Shown: positions 51,579 to 60,950, counted from the stretch's first letter. The stretch: DNA of 64,000 bases from Jatrophihabitans cynanchi (GCF_027247405.1 NZ_CP097463.1:2542001-2606000), one strand, 5' to 3'. The notes: generated by a model from the letters alone, not told the origin. Translations and numbers: made by a program.

Positions 51579-53084
51579 CTAACGACGATGTTCAGTCTGA
51601 GTTACGTGCCGGCTGAATGCCAGGCTTGCCGTGGAGCGGGCGAGATGATCCTCGGCGCCGTCGAACTCGCCGCCGCCGGGATCGTCGGCGCCGTCGGAGC
51701 GCACCACGTCCAGCTCCGGCCGCCACATCTCCCGGATCATCAGGCCGGCCAGCGCCAGCAGCAGCGCGTCCCGCGCGAGCAGCACCAGCATCAGCCACCC
51801 GTAGCCCACGCCGTGCGCGCTCTGTGCCGGGTCGAGGCCCAGCAATAGCAACAGGGTCAGGAACCACACCGCGATCTCGACGAACTGCCAGATCAGCGCC
51901 AGCCGCCAGCGCGGCCGGGCCAGGGCGAGCAGCGGCACCAGCCACAGCGAGTACTGCGGGCTCCACACCTTGGTGGTGAGCAGGAACGCGAGCACGACCA
52001 GGAATGCGAGTTGGGCGAGCCGCGGCTTCACCGGCGCGCGCAACCCCACGTACGCGACGCCGCAGAGCGCGCCGATCAGCAGCAGCGCGACCGCCGCGCC
52101 CGGCGGCACCCAGTACACGGCGTCGGCGGCGCCCGCGCCGGAATCGACCAGCGTCTTGACGATCGCCCAGACCGTGCTGCGTTCCGTGGCCCGGTCGATG
52201 CTGAACCGGTAGAACTCCCACCAACCCTGGTGATAGGCGAGTGCCACCGGCACGTTCACGGCGGCCCACGCCGCGGCGGCGGCCGCGGTCGCCCAGCCGA
52301 ACCCCGACCAGCGCCGGGTGCGGTAGGCCAGGATCGCGATCGCGATCAGCAGCAGCCCGGGGTACAGCTTCGCCGCCGTCCCGAGACCGACCAGGGTGCC
52401 GGCCAGCACCGGTCTGCCCCGGGCCCAGGCCCACAGGGCGCCGCTGGTGAACGCCATCGCCAGCAGGTCCCAGTTGGTGTACGCGTGGAAGATCAGCAGC
52501 GGTGACAGCGCGAACAGTGCGGCGTCGTAGGGACGTCGCCGGTTGGTGGCGGCGGTCGCGGCGGTCACGACCAGGGCGCACAGCGCGAGCAGGATCGCGC
52601 TGATCGCGCCGAACAGGACCAGTTCGGACGAGGACGTCGACAGGCCGTGGGCCAGCCGGGTCAGCTCCGCGGTGAGCCACATGAAGCCACCGGTCAGCAC
52701 TGGGTATTCGACGGCGGTGTCGCGGTACGGCACCGCGCCCACATCCAGCCGCTCGTCACTCCACAACGGGACGATGTCGGAGTAGCACGCGTGCGTGTAC
52801 TGCTTGTAGCCGGTCCAGTACCCGGTCGCGCAGGGCGATTTCTGCGCGTACCCGAGCAGCAGGCTCAGGCAGGCGAAGGCGAGCACGACCCGCGTCGGCG
52901 TCCACCACGACAGCGGCGACACCGCAGCGTAGCGACCCCAGATCCCACCGAGCATCCCGCTGGCTCGAGAGGCGGTGGGGTCGGTGCGGCTCGGCAGCGG
53001 CGGTGGCGCCGGTGATGGTGACAGCGATGGTGGCGGCGGCCCGGACGCGTCAGGCGGAGCGGCCGGGGAACTCACGCTGCACAT
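51579..53084 (-). CDS. GT87-family membrane glycosyltransferase (DUF2029)
   Basis: 501 residues with a Pro/Ser-rich N-terminal tail (~45 residues) and ~11 membrane helices. Family motifs: PYRDTAVEYPVLTGGFMWLT (with the acidic residue of the DxE-like loop), HAYTNWDLLAMAFTSGALWA, LGTAAKLYPGLLL and WSPQYSLWLVPLLAL. GT87 enzymes transfer mannose or arabinose from polyprenyl-phosphate donors to cell-envelope glycans. In mycobacteria the homologous gene is also between ponA1 and rpsF. The start may be GTG 53075 (AGGA at 8 nt); ATG 53084 is the longer choice. Confidence 0.88.
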   Translation of the reverse strand: MCSVSSPAAPPDASGPPPPSLSPSPAPPPLPSRTDPTASRASGMLGGIWGRYAAVSPLSWWTPTRVVLAFACLSLLLGYAQKSPCATGYWTGYKQYTHACYSDIVPLWSDERLDVGAVPYRDTAVEYPVLTGGFMWLTAELTRLAHGLSTSSSELVLFGAISAILLALCALVVTAATAATNRRRPYDAALFALSPLLIFHAYTNWDLLAMAFTSGALWAWARGRPVLAGTLVGLGTAAKLYPGLLLIAIAILAYRTRRWSGFGWATAAAAAAWAAVNVPVALAYHQGWWEFYRFSIDRATERSTVWAIVKTLVDSGAGAADAVYWVPPGAAVALLLIGALCGVAYVGLRAPVKPRLAQLAFLVVLAFLLTTKVWSPQYSLWLVPLLALARPRWRLALIWQFVEIAVWFLTLLLLLGLDPAQSAHGVGYGWLMLVLLARDALLLALAGLMIREMWRPELDVVRSDGADDPGGGEFDGAEDHLARSTASLAFSRHVTQTEHRR

Positions 53085-53100
53085 CCTGGCACGGCGCGGG

Positions 53101-55431
53101 TCACGGAGCTGGCGGCGCCGGGCTGCTCGTGCAGGTGGATCCGAGCAGGCCGGGCCTGCAGGTCGGCGTCGGAGTGGGTGTCGGCGTGGTCGGTGGCGGG
53201 GTCGTCGGAGTGGGTGTCGGCGTGACCGGCGGAGGCGTGGTGATGATGCTGGACGTCGGCGCCGGCGTGCTGCTTCCCGCAGTGCTACTCGGCGCGGTCT
53301 TGGTCGGGCTCGGCGAGGTGGTCCGTGCAGTGTTCGCCGCGCCGATCTGCTGGGTGTCCGGGAGCGGCAGGTTCGCCTTGTCGGCCAGGTACGTGTCCAT
53401 GAACAGCTTCCAGGTGCGACCGGGCAGGTCGCGGCCGTACTCGGCGTTGCCGTAGTGGTCGTAGATCGCGTGCGTCGAGTCGCCGCTGCCGGCCCACACC
53501 GCCGCGCTCACCTGCTGGGTGAACCCCACCGTCCAGGCATCGCTGTTCTTCGGCGAGTTCGTGCCGATGCCGACCGTCCCTGTCTTGGCCGCCGAGCGCC
53601 GGCCACCGTCGAGCCCGAACCCGGAGTTGCCGGCGATCGGCTCGAGCGTCAGCGTGACGTCGTTCGCGACCTTGCTGTCGATCGCCCGGTGTGAGGCCTT
53701 CTTGTGCCGGTACACGAGCTTGCCGGTGGAGTCGGTCGCGGACTGGACGAAGTACGGCGCGGTGGAGCGGCCGCCGTTGGCCAGCGTGCCGAACGCGCTC
53801 GCCTGATCCAGCGGGCTCACCGCGTAGTCGCCGATGCCGATGCCGAAGCCGGTGTGGCCGTCGGCGTCGACGAGCGTCGGGTTGCCGTGACTGTCGGTGG
53901 TCGCGATGCCCATCGCGTGTGCGGTCTTGGCGACATTGTCCGGGCCGGCCTGCGCGGCGAGCAGGTCGAACGTGGTGTTCAGCGAGTACTTCATCGCGTA
54001 GGCGATCGTTACCGAGGAGCCGCTGTACGGCGCGTCGCTGGGGTCGTTGCAGATCTGCAGTCCCTCGATCTTGACGCACTGGCTGCCGTCGACGTGGCTG
54101 CTGATCGTCAGGCGCGGCTTGTCCTTCGTCTTGTTCAGCGTCTGGGACAGCACGGTTGCCAGCGTGAACGGCTTGAACGACGAGCCGGCCGGTCGCGCGC
54201 CCACGCCCGCGTAGTCGTTGTAGTCCGGCTTGCCGTCGTAGCCGGTGCCGTTGGGTCCGCCGTAGTAGGCGAGGACGGCGCCGGTAGCCGGATTGACCGC
54301 CGTCAGCGCGTTCTTGTAGTTGCGTTGCTTGCGGGTCAGGTCGCTGAAGGTGGTCCGGATCGCAGACAGTGCGGCGGCCTGCGCCTTGCGGTCGATCGTG
54401 GTGCGGATCGACAGGCCGCGCTGGTTGATCTCGGCCTCGCTGACGCCGTGCGCCTCCAGGTCGGCGACCACCTGCCGGTAGATGAAGTACTTCCACCCGT
54501 CGGCGCCGAGCTGCTGCTCGTTGGTTGCCGAGCGCACCGTCGGGTACTTCATCGTGGCGGCCTGCTGCTTGGTCAGCTTGCCGATCGCGGCCATCCCGTC
54601 GATCACGTAGTGCCAGCGGGCCTTGGCCTGTGCCGGGTTCACCGCCGGGTCGTAGTAGCTCGGTGCACGCAACGAGGCCGCGAGCACCGCACCCTCGGCG
54701 GCATCGAGCTGGCTGACGTCCTTGCCGAAATAGGCCTGGGACGCTGCCTGGATGCCGTACGTGCCGCGGCCGAAGTAGACGGTGTTCAGGTAGAACTCGA
54801 GGATCTGGTTCTTGGAGTAGTCGCGGGCCAGTTTGACCGCGATCATCAGCTCCTTGAGCTTGCGGCTGAGCGTGCGGGCGTCGGTCAGGTAGGCGTTCTT
54901 CGCGTACTGCTGGGTGATGCTCGAGCCGCCCTGGGTGTCGCCGCCGGTGAGGTCGGTCATCGCCGCGCGCACGGTGCCCTTGATGGACACGCCCGGCTCG
55001 GAGTAGAAGTTGCGGTCCTCGGCGGCGATGACCGCGTAGCGCACCGCCTCGGGCACCTTGTCGAGGCTGACGATCGTGCGGTTCACCGTGCCGATGCGGG
55101 CCATCGTCGAGCCGTCGGAGTACTCGATCGTGGCCACCTGCGGCAGCGGCAGCGTCTCCGGACGGGGGACATCGCTGAGCACGTAGAACATCGCGACCAG
55201 GCTGACCACGCCGACGGTCAGCAGCGCGAGGATCCAGGTGCCGGTGATGCCGAAGCGGCGCAGGATCCGCCGGCGCCGGCTCATCGCGGCGAGGCGGCGC
55301 TTCTTGGCCGCGCGGCGCCGCTTGTGGCGCACGCGGATCCGCTCCCACCGGCTCGCGTTCGGGTCCACCGGCGGTTTCGCCTTACGCGTGCGGCGGTCCC
55401 GGCCGTACCGCAGCCGCTCCTTGTCCGCCAC
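53101..55431 (-). CDS. class A penicillin-binding protein (bifunctional transglycosylase/transpeptidase)
   Basis: 776 residues, GTG start. Basic cytoplasmic tail, membrane helix (WILALLTVGVVSLVAMFYVL, 66-85), GT51 domain with Glu138 (AAEDRNFYSEPG) and GGSSITQQYAKN, transpeptidase domain with SxxK Ser417-Lys420 (GSSFKPFTL), SxN (YSLNTTFD) and KTGT near residue 625. The last ~55 residues are a Pro/Thr-rich tail that could anchor in or sense the wall. It polymerises and cross-links peptidoglycan. TAGCGT lies 7 nt upstream (55439-55444). It is the ponA1 counterpart by position. Confidence 0.95.
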   Translation of the reverse strand: MADKERLRYGRDRRTRKAKPPVDPNASRWERIRVRHKRRRAAKKRRLAAMSRRRRILRRFGITGTWILALLTVGVVSLVAMFYVLSDVPRPETLPLPQVATIEYSDGSTMARIGTVNRTIVSLDKVPEAVRYAVIAAEDRNFYSEPGVSIKGTVRAAMTDLTGGDTQGGSSITQQYAKNAYLTDARTLSRKLKELMIAVKLARDYSKNQILEFYLNTVYFGRGTYGIQAASQAYFGKDVSQLDAAEGAVLAASLRAPSYYDPAVNPAQAKARWHYVIDGMAAIGKLTKQQAATMKYPTVRSATNEQQLGADGWKYFIYRQVVADLEAHGVSEAEINQRGLSIRTTIDRKAQAAALSAIRTTFSDLTRKQRNYKNALTAVNPATGAVLAYYGGPNGTGYDGKPDYNDYAGVGARPAGSSFKPFTLATVLSQTLNKTKDKPRLTISSHVDGSQCVKIEGLQICNDPSDAPYSGSSVTIAYAMKYSLNTTFDLLAAQAGPDNVAKTAHAMGIATTDSHGNPTLVDADGHTGFGIGIGDYAVSPLDQASAFGTLANGGRSTAPYFVQSATDSTGKLVYRHKKASHRAIDSKVANDVTLTLEPIAGNSGFGLDGGRRSAAKTGTVGIGTNSPKNSDAWTVGFTQQVSAAVWAGSGDSTHAIYDHYGNAEYGRDLPGRTWKLFMDTYLADKANLPLPDTQQIGAANTARTTSPSPTKTAPSSTAGSSTPAPTSSIITTPPPVTPTPTPTTPPPTTPTPTPTPTCRPGLLGSTCTSSPAPPAP

Positions 55432-55438
55432 GAATCAC

Positions 55439-55444
55439 ACGCTA
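55439..55444 (-). promoter_or_regulatory. -10 element TAGCGT, leaderless promoter of the PBP gene
   Basis: TAGCGT on the minus strand, 7 nt before the GTG at 55431. The gap to the upstream Fe-S gene is only 55 bp, with no ribosome site for the PBP. Confidence 0.65.
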
Positions 55445-55486
55445 CTTCGCAAACCGGGATCGCTCGCGCCGAGTGAGGGCGGCCTC

Positions 55487-57850
55487 TCAGGACGTGCTCG
55501 CGGCCTCCGGCTGCGAGTCTCCGGTGCTCGGCGTGCCGAGCGAACGGCGCAGGATCTGCGCGACGTCGAGCACCTCGACGTGCTCCTTGGCCGAGCCGTC
55601 GCCCTTCTTCTCGGCAACCGCGTCCGACAGCATGACCATGCAGAACGGGCAGGCAGTGCCGATCATGTCCGGGTCCAGGCCGATGGCCTCGTCGGTGCGT
55701 TCACGGTTGATCCGCTTGCCGATCTTCTCCTCCATCCAGAAGCGCGCGCCGCCGGCACCGCAGCAGAAGCCGCGGTCCTTGCAGCGGTGCATCTCCTGGG
55801 AAGTGAGGGACGGGATGGCCGCGAGCACCTCGCGCGGCGGCGTGTACACCTTGTTGTGCCGGCCGAGGTAGCACGGGTCGTGATACGTCACGGTCTTGTC
55901 GACCGGCTCGATCGGGGTGAGCCGGCCCTCCTCGACGAGGCGGCCGAGCAGTTGCGTGTGGTGCACCACCTCGTAGTGCCCGCCGAGCTGCGGGTACTCG
56001 TTCGCGATGGTGTTGAAGCAGTGCGGGCAGGTGGCCACGATCTTGAGCGGCCCGGCGCGCTCGATCGAGTTGAGCGTCTCGACGTTCTGCATGCCCTGCA
56101 TCTGGTACACGAACTCGTTGCCCAGCCGGCGGGCCGGATCGCCGGTGCACGACTCGCCCTGGCCCAGCACCGCGAACTCGACCCCTGCGACGTGCAGCAG
56201 TTCGGCGAACGCGACGGTCACCTTGCGCGAGCGGTCCTCCAGGGCGCCTGCGCAGCCCACCCAGAACAGGTAGTCGATGTCGGCATCGAGCTTGGTACCC
56301 GGCGTGGCGCGTCGCACCTCGAAGGACAGTTCCTTCATCCACTCGTCGCGGCCGCTGTTGGCCATGCCCCACGGATTGCCCTTGTTCTCGATGTTGCGCA
56401 GCATGGTGCCGGCCTCGGACGGGAACGCGGACTCGATCAGCACCTGGTAGCGGCGCATGTCGACGATGTGGTCGATGTGCTCGATGTCGACGGGGCACTG
56501 CTCGACGCAGGCGCCGCACGTGGTGCACGACCACAGCACGTCCGGGTCGATGACGCCGCCGGCGGCCAGGTCGCCGACGAGCGGGCGCAGCGCCTGCTCG
56601 ACCGTCGAGCCCTCGATGCGCGGGTAGCCGGCCTCCGGCACGTGGTGCCCTCGCCCGGCGGCTACGCCCCCACTGCCGGGGGGACCCCCATTGTCACCAC
56701 CTTCGGCGGCGGGTGTGTTGAAGTTCGGGGTCGCCCCGTCAGGCACGGTCTGCGTGCCGAAGATGTACGGCGCCTTCGCGAACAGGTGATCGCGCAGGTC
56801 CATGATCAGCAGCTTGGGCGACAGCGGCTTGTCGGTGTTCCACGCCGGGCACTGCGACTGGCACCGTCCGCACTCGGTACACGTCGCGAAGTCCAGGTAG
56901 CCCTTCCAGGTGAAGTCCTCGATCTTGCCCTTGCCGAAGACGGTGTCCTCGGACAGGTTCTCGACGTCGGCGAAGTCGATCGCCTTGCCGTCGTCGTCGG
57001 TGACCGGCGGCAGCGCGCCCAAACCGTCGGGCAGCCGCTTGAAGTACACGTTGATCGGGGCGGTGCCGATGTGCAGGTGCTTGGAGTGCACCACCAGGAT
57101 CAAGAAGGCGAAGACGACCGCCATCTGGGCCACGATGAAGAACGTCTCGATGCCCTGGTTGATCGCACCGGACGGCAGCAGCTGGGCGACCGCGTAGGAG
57201 AAGAACGGCGCCTTCGACCTGCCCCACGGGAAGTGGCCGGTGTTGTACTGCGCCGCGCGGTACAGCACGAGCGTCGCGACCACCAGGAAGATCATGAACA
57301 GCACGAACCAGGCCGGTCCGTTGTGCGAACCGTAGAACCGGCTGCTGCGCTTCTTGCGCTCCGGGCCGTTGCGCAGCCGGTTGATCGAGAACCAGATGAT
57401 CGCGACCAGCACGGCGGCCGCGAACAGGTCCTCGAGGAACCCGAGCCAGCGCGCGTGGCCGAAGAACGGGAAGGCGAAGTCACGGCTGACGACCAGCGCG
57501 CCGTACGCCTCGACGATGGTGATGCCGAGGATGTTGAAGCCCCAGAACGTGAAGAAGTGGGCCAGGCCCGCGCCGGACCACTTGAGCAGCTTGCGCTGGC
57601 CGAGCACCTCCTCGCCGGCGTTCTCGGCACGCGGCCGCGGCTCGCGGGTGCGCGTCTTGTCCGCCTTGCCCGAGCGGATCAGCTTGGTGAGCCAGAGGAT
57701 GCGCCGCCCGGCGACCGCGAGCGTGACGACGAGCATCGCGATGCCGAGCACGATCCGCAGCACGCCCGGGCTGTGGTACTCCCAGTCGACGAAGATGCCG
57801 TTGGCCTCGGCGTGCTGGTCGGCGAGCAGGCCGGCGAGCGGATGCGACAC
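55487..57850 (-). CDS. membrane iron-sulphur heterodisulphide-reductase-like protein
   Basis: 787 residues. The first ~270 carry ~5 membrane helices (narI/HdrE-like, FILVVHSKHLHIG). Then two 4Fe-4S motifs: CTECGRCQSQCP near residue 323 and CTTCGACVEQCP near residue 440. The C-terminal half has two Cys-rich CCG-type domains (VGCAGALEDRSRKV, CPHCFNTIANEYP, HDPCYLGRHNKVY, FCCGAGGARFWMEE, CPFCMVMLSD). This is the HdrD/GlpC-type arrangement, the counterpart of mycobacterial Rv0338c. It probably moves electrons from an unknown donor to the quinone pool. A Gly/Pro-rich low-complexity insert separates the two clusters. Confidence 0.9.
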   Translation of the reverse strand: MSHPLAGLLADQHAEANGIFVDWEYHSPGVLRIVLGIAMLVVTLAVAGRRILWLTKLIRSGKADKTRTREPRPRAENAGEEVLGQRKLLKWSGAGLAHFFTFWGFNILGITIVEAYGALVVSRDFAFPFFGHARWLGFLEDLFAAAVLVAIIWFSINRLRNGPERKKRSSRFYGSHNGPAWFVLFMIFLVVATLVLYRAAQYNTGHFPWGRSKAPFFSYAVAQLLPSGAINQGIETFFIVAQMAVVFAFLILVVHSKHLHIGTAPINVYFKRLPDGLGALPPVTDDDGKAIDFADVENLSEDTVFGKGKIEDFTWKGYLDFATCTECGRCQSQCPAWNTDKPLSPKLLIMDLRDHLFAKAPYIFGTQTVPDGATPNFNTPAAEGGDNGGPPGSGGVAAGRGHHVPEAGYPRIEGSTVEQALRPLVGDLAAGGVIDPDVLWSCTTCGACVEQCPVDIEHIDHIVDMRRYQVLIESAFPSEAGTMLRNIENKGNPWGMANSGRDEWMKELSFEVRRATPGTKLDADIDYLFWVGCAGALEDRSRKVTVAFAELLHVAGVEFAVLGQGESCTGDPARRLGNEFVYQMQGMQNVETLNSIERAGPLKIVATCPHCFNTIANEYPQLGGHYEVVHHTQLLGRLVEEGRLTPIEPVDKTVTYHDPCYLGRHNKVYTPPREVLAAIPSLTSQEMHRCKDRGFCCGAGGARFWMEEKIGKRINRERTDEAIGLDPDMIGTACPFCMVMLSDAVAEKKGDGSAKEHVEVLDVAQILRRSLGTPSTGDSQPEAASTS
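56675..56689. repeat. G/C palindrome in the linker of the Fe-S gene
   Basis: GCCGGGGGGACCCCC, with flanking GCTACGCCCCC and GCCGGGCGAGG, encodes the linker GGPPGSGGVAAGRG between the two Fe-S clusters. The sequence is like the G/C-rich palindromic elements known between genes in streptomycetes, here in frame within a gene. It may be a decayed or captured mobile palindrome. Confidence 0.4.
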
Positions 57851-57943
57851 GGGCTCTCCTGACGATCGGCACGCGATGCGGGTCCGGCCGTGGGTACCGG
57901 CTCGTCGCGCGCGTTCGGGGCAACTGGCTGAGACTATTCGGTA

Positions 57944-57957
57944 TTACTTTCCAGTAA
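57944..57957. promoter_or_regulatory. inverted repeat TTACTTTCCAGTAA
   Basis: Perfect TTACT-N4-AGTAA in the 298-bp divergent gap between the Fe-S gene (57850) and opuCA (58149). It is the most AT-rich part of the gap, 94 bp before the Fe-S start. It fits a TetR-type operator for the Fe-S gene; no matching regulator is present nearby. The rest of the gap has no supported element. Confidence 0.5.
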
Positions 57958-58148
57958 CCAATCGGGCGAGGCGATGTGGTGCGCCACACGCCAGCTCTTC
58001 CGGCGGCCCCGTTTCGGGAAGCGCACCCGCCGGCCGACTGAGGGAAGGGTCACAGATCGGTCACGGACTGCCCGAAACAGACGGATTGGGCGTTCGGTTG
58101 TCCGGTTACCCCTTTGCCGATGTCGTACCCAGATGGTGGGGTGGTTCG

Positions 58149-59306
58149 GTGATTCGGTTCGAATCAGTGACCAAGCGCTACCCGGACGGCACCCTCGCGG
58201 TCGACTCGCTCGACCTGCAGGCGCCCACCGGCAAGATCACGGTGTTCGTGGGTCCGTCCGGCTGCGGCAAGACCACGTCGCTGCGGATGATCAACCGGAT
58301 GATCATCCCGACGTCGGGACGGATCTGGCTGGACGACATCGACACCGCGAAGATCAAGCCGGCGAAACTGCGTCGCGGCATCGGGTACGTCATCCAGCAG
58401 GCGGGGCTGTTCCCGCACCGGACTGTCGTGGAGAACGTCGCCACCGTGCCGGTACTGCTCGGCGAGAGCCGCCGCGACGCGCGCCGGCGGGCGCTGGAGG
58501 TACTGGACCGCGTCGGGCTGCCGGCCGAGCTCTCCGAGCGCTACCCGGCACAGCTGTCCGGCGGCCAGCAGCAACGGGTCGGGGTGGCGCGCGCGCTCGC
58601 GGCCGACCCGCCGGTGATGCTGATGGACGAGCCGTTCTCGGCCGTCGACCCGGTGGTGCGCGCGCAGCTGCAGGACGAGTTCTTGCGGCTGCAGGGCGAA
58701 CTCGGCAAGACGATCGTGTTCGTCACGCACGACATCGACGAGGCGATCAAGCTCGGTGATCAGGTCGCGGTGATGCGGGTGGGCGGCCGGCTGGCGCAAC
58801 TCGCCTCCCCCGCCGAGCTGCTGTCGAGGCCGGCCGACGCGTTCGTGGCCGGCTTCGTCGGACGCGACCGCGGGTACCGCGCGCTCGGCTTCGCGGCCGC
58901 CGGTGAGCTGCCGTTGACGTCCGAGCCGACGGTGCGGATCAGGTCCGACCTGGCGAGCGTGCGCGGCAACGCCGTCGACGGGTGGGCGCTGGCGGTCGAC
59001 GACGACCAGCAGCCGCTGGGCTGGCTGGCAGTGGGCGGCCTGGCCGACGAGCAACTGCACGGCCCGGTGACGCCCGACCTGCTGAACCTCGGCGGCACGC
59101 TCACCACCGAGGCGGGCACGCTGCGCGAGGCACTCGACGCGGCGCTGTCCTCGCCGAGCGGGCGCGGTGTCGTGGTCGACGACGACGGGCGGTTCGTGGG
59201 CACCATCACCGCGTCCGAGGTCCTGGCCCGCATCGAGTCGCGCGCGTCCACGCTGCGGCAGGAGGCGATCGAAGCCGCGGCCGTCGAAGTCATGGCCGAC
59301 CGGTGA
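58149..59306 (+). CDS. opuCA: glycine betaine/choline ABC transporter, ATP-binding protein
   Basis: 385 residues, GTG 58149. Walker A GPSGCGKT (35-42), signature LSGGQQQRVGVARALAADPP, Walker B VMLMDEPFSAVDP and H-loop VFVTHDIDEAI. The C-terminal ~110 residues contain CBS-like sequence (LREALDAALSSPSGRGVVVD), the ionic-strength or c-di-AMP-sensing part in this family. A longer frame upstream is not coding. First gene of the opuC operon: ATPase, two permeases and a binding protein. Confidence 0.95.
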   Translation: MIRFESVTKRYPDGTLAVDSLDLQAPTGKITVFVGPSGCGKTTSLRMINRMIIPTSGRIWLDDIDTAKIKPAKLRRGIGYVIQQAGLFPHRTVVENVATVPVLLGESRRDARRRALEVLDRVGLPAELSERYPAQLSGGQQQRVGVARALAADPPVMLMDEPFSAVDPVVRAQLQDEFLRLQGELGKTIVFVTHDIDEAIKLGDQVAVMRVGGRLAQLASPAELLSRPADAFVAGFVGRDRGYRALGFAAAGELPLTSEPTVRIRSDLASVRGNAVDGWALAVDDDQQPLGWLAVGGLADEQLHGPVTPDLLNLGGTLTTEAGTLREALDAALSSPSGRGVVVDDDGRFVGTITASEVLARIESRASTLRQEAIEAAAVEVMADR

Positions 59307-59376
59307 GTGACCCCACGAACCTGCTCCGCCACAAGCACCGCGCACTTTCGCGGCGGCCCCGGAGGAGCGGAGCACA

Positions 59377-60030
59377 GTGAGCGAGATCTGGGATTACTTC
59401 CAGCACCACCGGGACGACGTCCTGCACTGGACGTGGACGACGGTCTGGCTGGCCGGGCTGCCGCTGGTCGTGGGCCTGCTCATCGCGCTGCCGCTCGGCT
59501 GGCTGGCCAGCAAGTACCGGTGGACGTACCCGCCGCTGGTGTCCGTCGCCGGCATCCTCTACACGATCCCGTCGCTGGTGCTGTTCATCGTGCTGCCCGG
59601 GCTCATCGGCACCCGCATCCTGGACACCGTCAACGTCGCGGTGGCGCTCACCGTGTACACCGTCGCGCTGCTCGTACGGGTCGTCGCCGACGGCTTGTCC
59701 TCGGTGTCCACCGACACGCTCGCCGCGGCGTCCGCGATGGGATTCACCGCGCGGCAACGCGTGTTCGGGGTGCAGCTGCCCATCGCGGTGCCGGTGATCG
59801 GCGCCGGCCTGCGGGTGGCAGCGGTCTCCAACGTCTCGCTGGTCTCGGTCGCCTCGATCATCGGGATACCGCAGCTGGGCCAGCTGTTCATCGACGGCAA
59901 CAACCTGAACTCGCTCACCCCGATCCTGCTCGGCTTGATCATGATCGTCATCCTGGCGCTGCTGTTCGACGTCGCGATCCTGCTCGGCGTCCGGTTGCTG
60001 ACGCCCTGGCAGCGGGCCACGGCGACATGA
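59377..60030 (+). CDS. opuCB: glycine betaine/choline ABC transporter, permease
   Basis: 217 residues, GTG 59377 preceded by GGAGGAG. Six membrane helices and the permease EAA-like loop (TDTLAAASAMGFTARQRVFG, VQLPIAVPVIGAGLRVAAV). Partner of opuCD; the two short permeases together form the channel. Confidence 0.93.
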   Translation: MSEIWDYFQHHRDDVLHWTWTTVWLAGLPLVVGLLIALPLGWLASKYRWTYPPLVSVAGILYTIPSLVLFIVLPGLIGTRILDTVNVAVALTVYTVALLVRVVADGLSSVSTDTLAAASAMGFTARQRVFGVQLPIAVPVIGAGLRVAAVSNVSLVSVASIIGIPQLGQLFIDGNNLNSLTPILLGLIMIVILALLFDVAILLGVRLLTPWQRATAT

Positions 60031-60040
60031 GAGCACCGAG

Positions 60041-60853
60041 ATGAGCTCCTACCTGCCCGGGCTGGACCGGGTTCCGGTCTGGCTCAACGACCCGGCGAAC
60101 TGGACCGGCGCCGAGGGACTGCTGGTGCGGATTCGCGAACACCTCGTGTACACCGGCGCGGCGGTCCTGATCGCGCTGCTGATCGGCCTGCCGCTCGGTC
60201 TGCTGATCGGGCACACCGGCCGCGGCGTGTTCCTGGTCGCCGGACTCGCCAACGGGCTGCGTGCCGTACCCACCCTGGGTCTGGTCATCTTGCTGGTGGT
60301 GTGGATCTCGCCGAAGATCCACCTGCTGCAGTCGGTGCCCGGTCTGGTCCCGCGAGGCGGCCTGCCGTACGTCGTCCCGATCGAGATCGCCCTGGTGCTG
60401 CTGGCGATCCCGCCGGTCCTGACCAACACCTACGCCGGCGTGCAGGCCGTCGATCCGGCTGCCGTCGACGCGGCGCGGGGAATGGGCATGCGGGGTGGCC
60501 AGGTTGTGCGTCAGGTGGAGTTCCCGTGCGCGCTGCCGCTGATCATGTCCGGCATCCGGAGCGCGACGTTGCAGGTGATCGCGACGGCCACCGTGGCCGC
60601 GTACGTCCCGTTCCTGGGCGGGCTGGGCAGATTCATCATCGACGGCGCGGCCCAGCTGACCGATCCCACCGCCGGGTACCCGGCGATGGTCGGCGCCGGG
60701 GTCGTCGTGGCGTTGCTGGCGGTTCTGGTCGACGCGGTGCTCGCGCTCGTGCAGCGCCTGGTCGTCTCGCGCGGGGTGTCCGAGCGCTTCGGACGTGAGC
60801 GCCGCCGTCCCGGTCCGGTGACCGCGGCCGTGCCGGAGGTGGAGTTGACCTAA
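60041..60853 (+). CDS. opuCD: glycine betaine/choline ABC transporter, permease
   Basis: 270 residues, ATG 60041, ten bp after opuCB. Six membrane helices with the loop DAARGMGMRGGQVVRQVEFP and ALPLIMSGIRSATLQVIATA. It forms the other half of the channel with opuCB. Confidence 0.93.
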   Translation: MSSYLPGLDRVPVWLNDPANWTGAEGLLVRIREHLVYTGAAVLIALLIGLPLGLLIGHTGRGVFLVAGLANGLRAVPTLGLVILLVVWISPKIHLLQSVPGLVPRGGLPYVVPIEIALVLLAIPPVLTNTYAGVQAVDPAAVDAARGMGMRGGQVVRQVEFPCALPLIMSGIRSATLQVIATATVAAYVPFLGGLGRFIIDGAAQLTDPTAGYPAMVGAGVVVALLAVLVDAVLALVQRLVVSRGVSERFGRERRRPGPVTAAVPEVELT

Positions 60854-60897
60854 CCGGTTCCACCTCGCACGCCTGCCCCATCTGACTGTGTCCGCCC

Positions 60898-60950
60898 GAG
60901 CCTGAATCCACCTGAGCCTGAATCCACCTGAGCCTGAATCCACCTGAGCC
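60898..60950 (+). repeat. 16-bp tandem repeat upstream of opuCC
   Basis: Three identical units GAGCCTGAATCCACCT at 60898-60913, 60914-60929 and 60930-60945, with a partial fourth to 60950. It ends 10 bp before the opuCC ATG, so the AAGGAG ribosome site follows directly. It could tune expression by repeat number. The rest of the 60854-60960 gap has nothing else supported. Confidence 0.9.
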
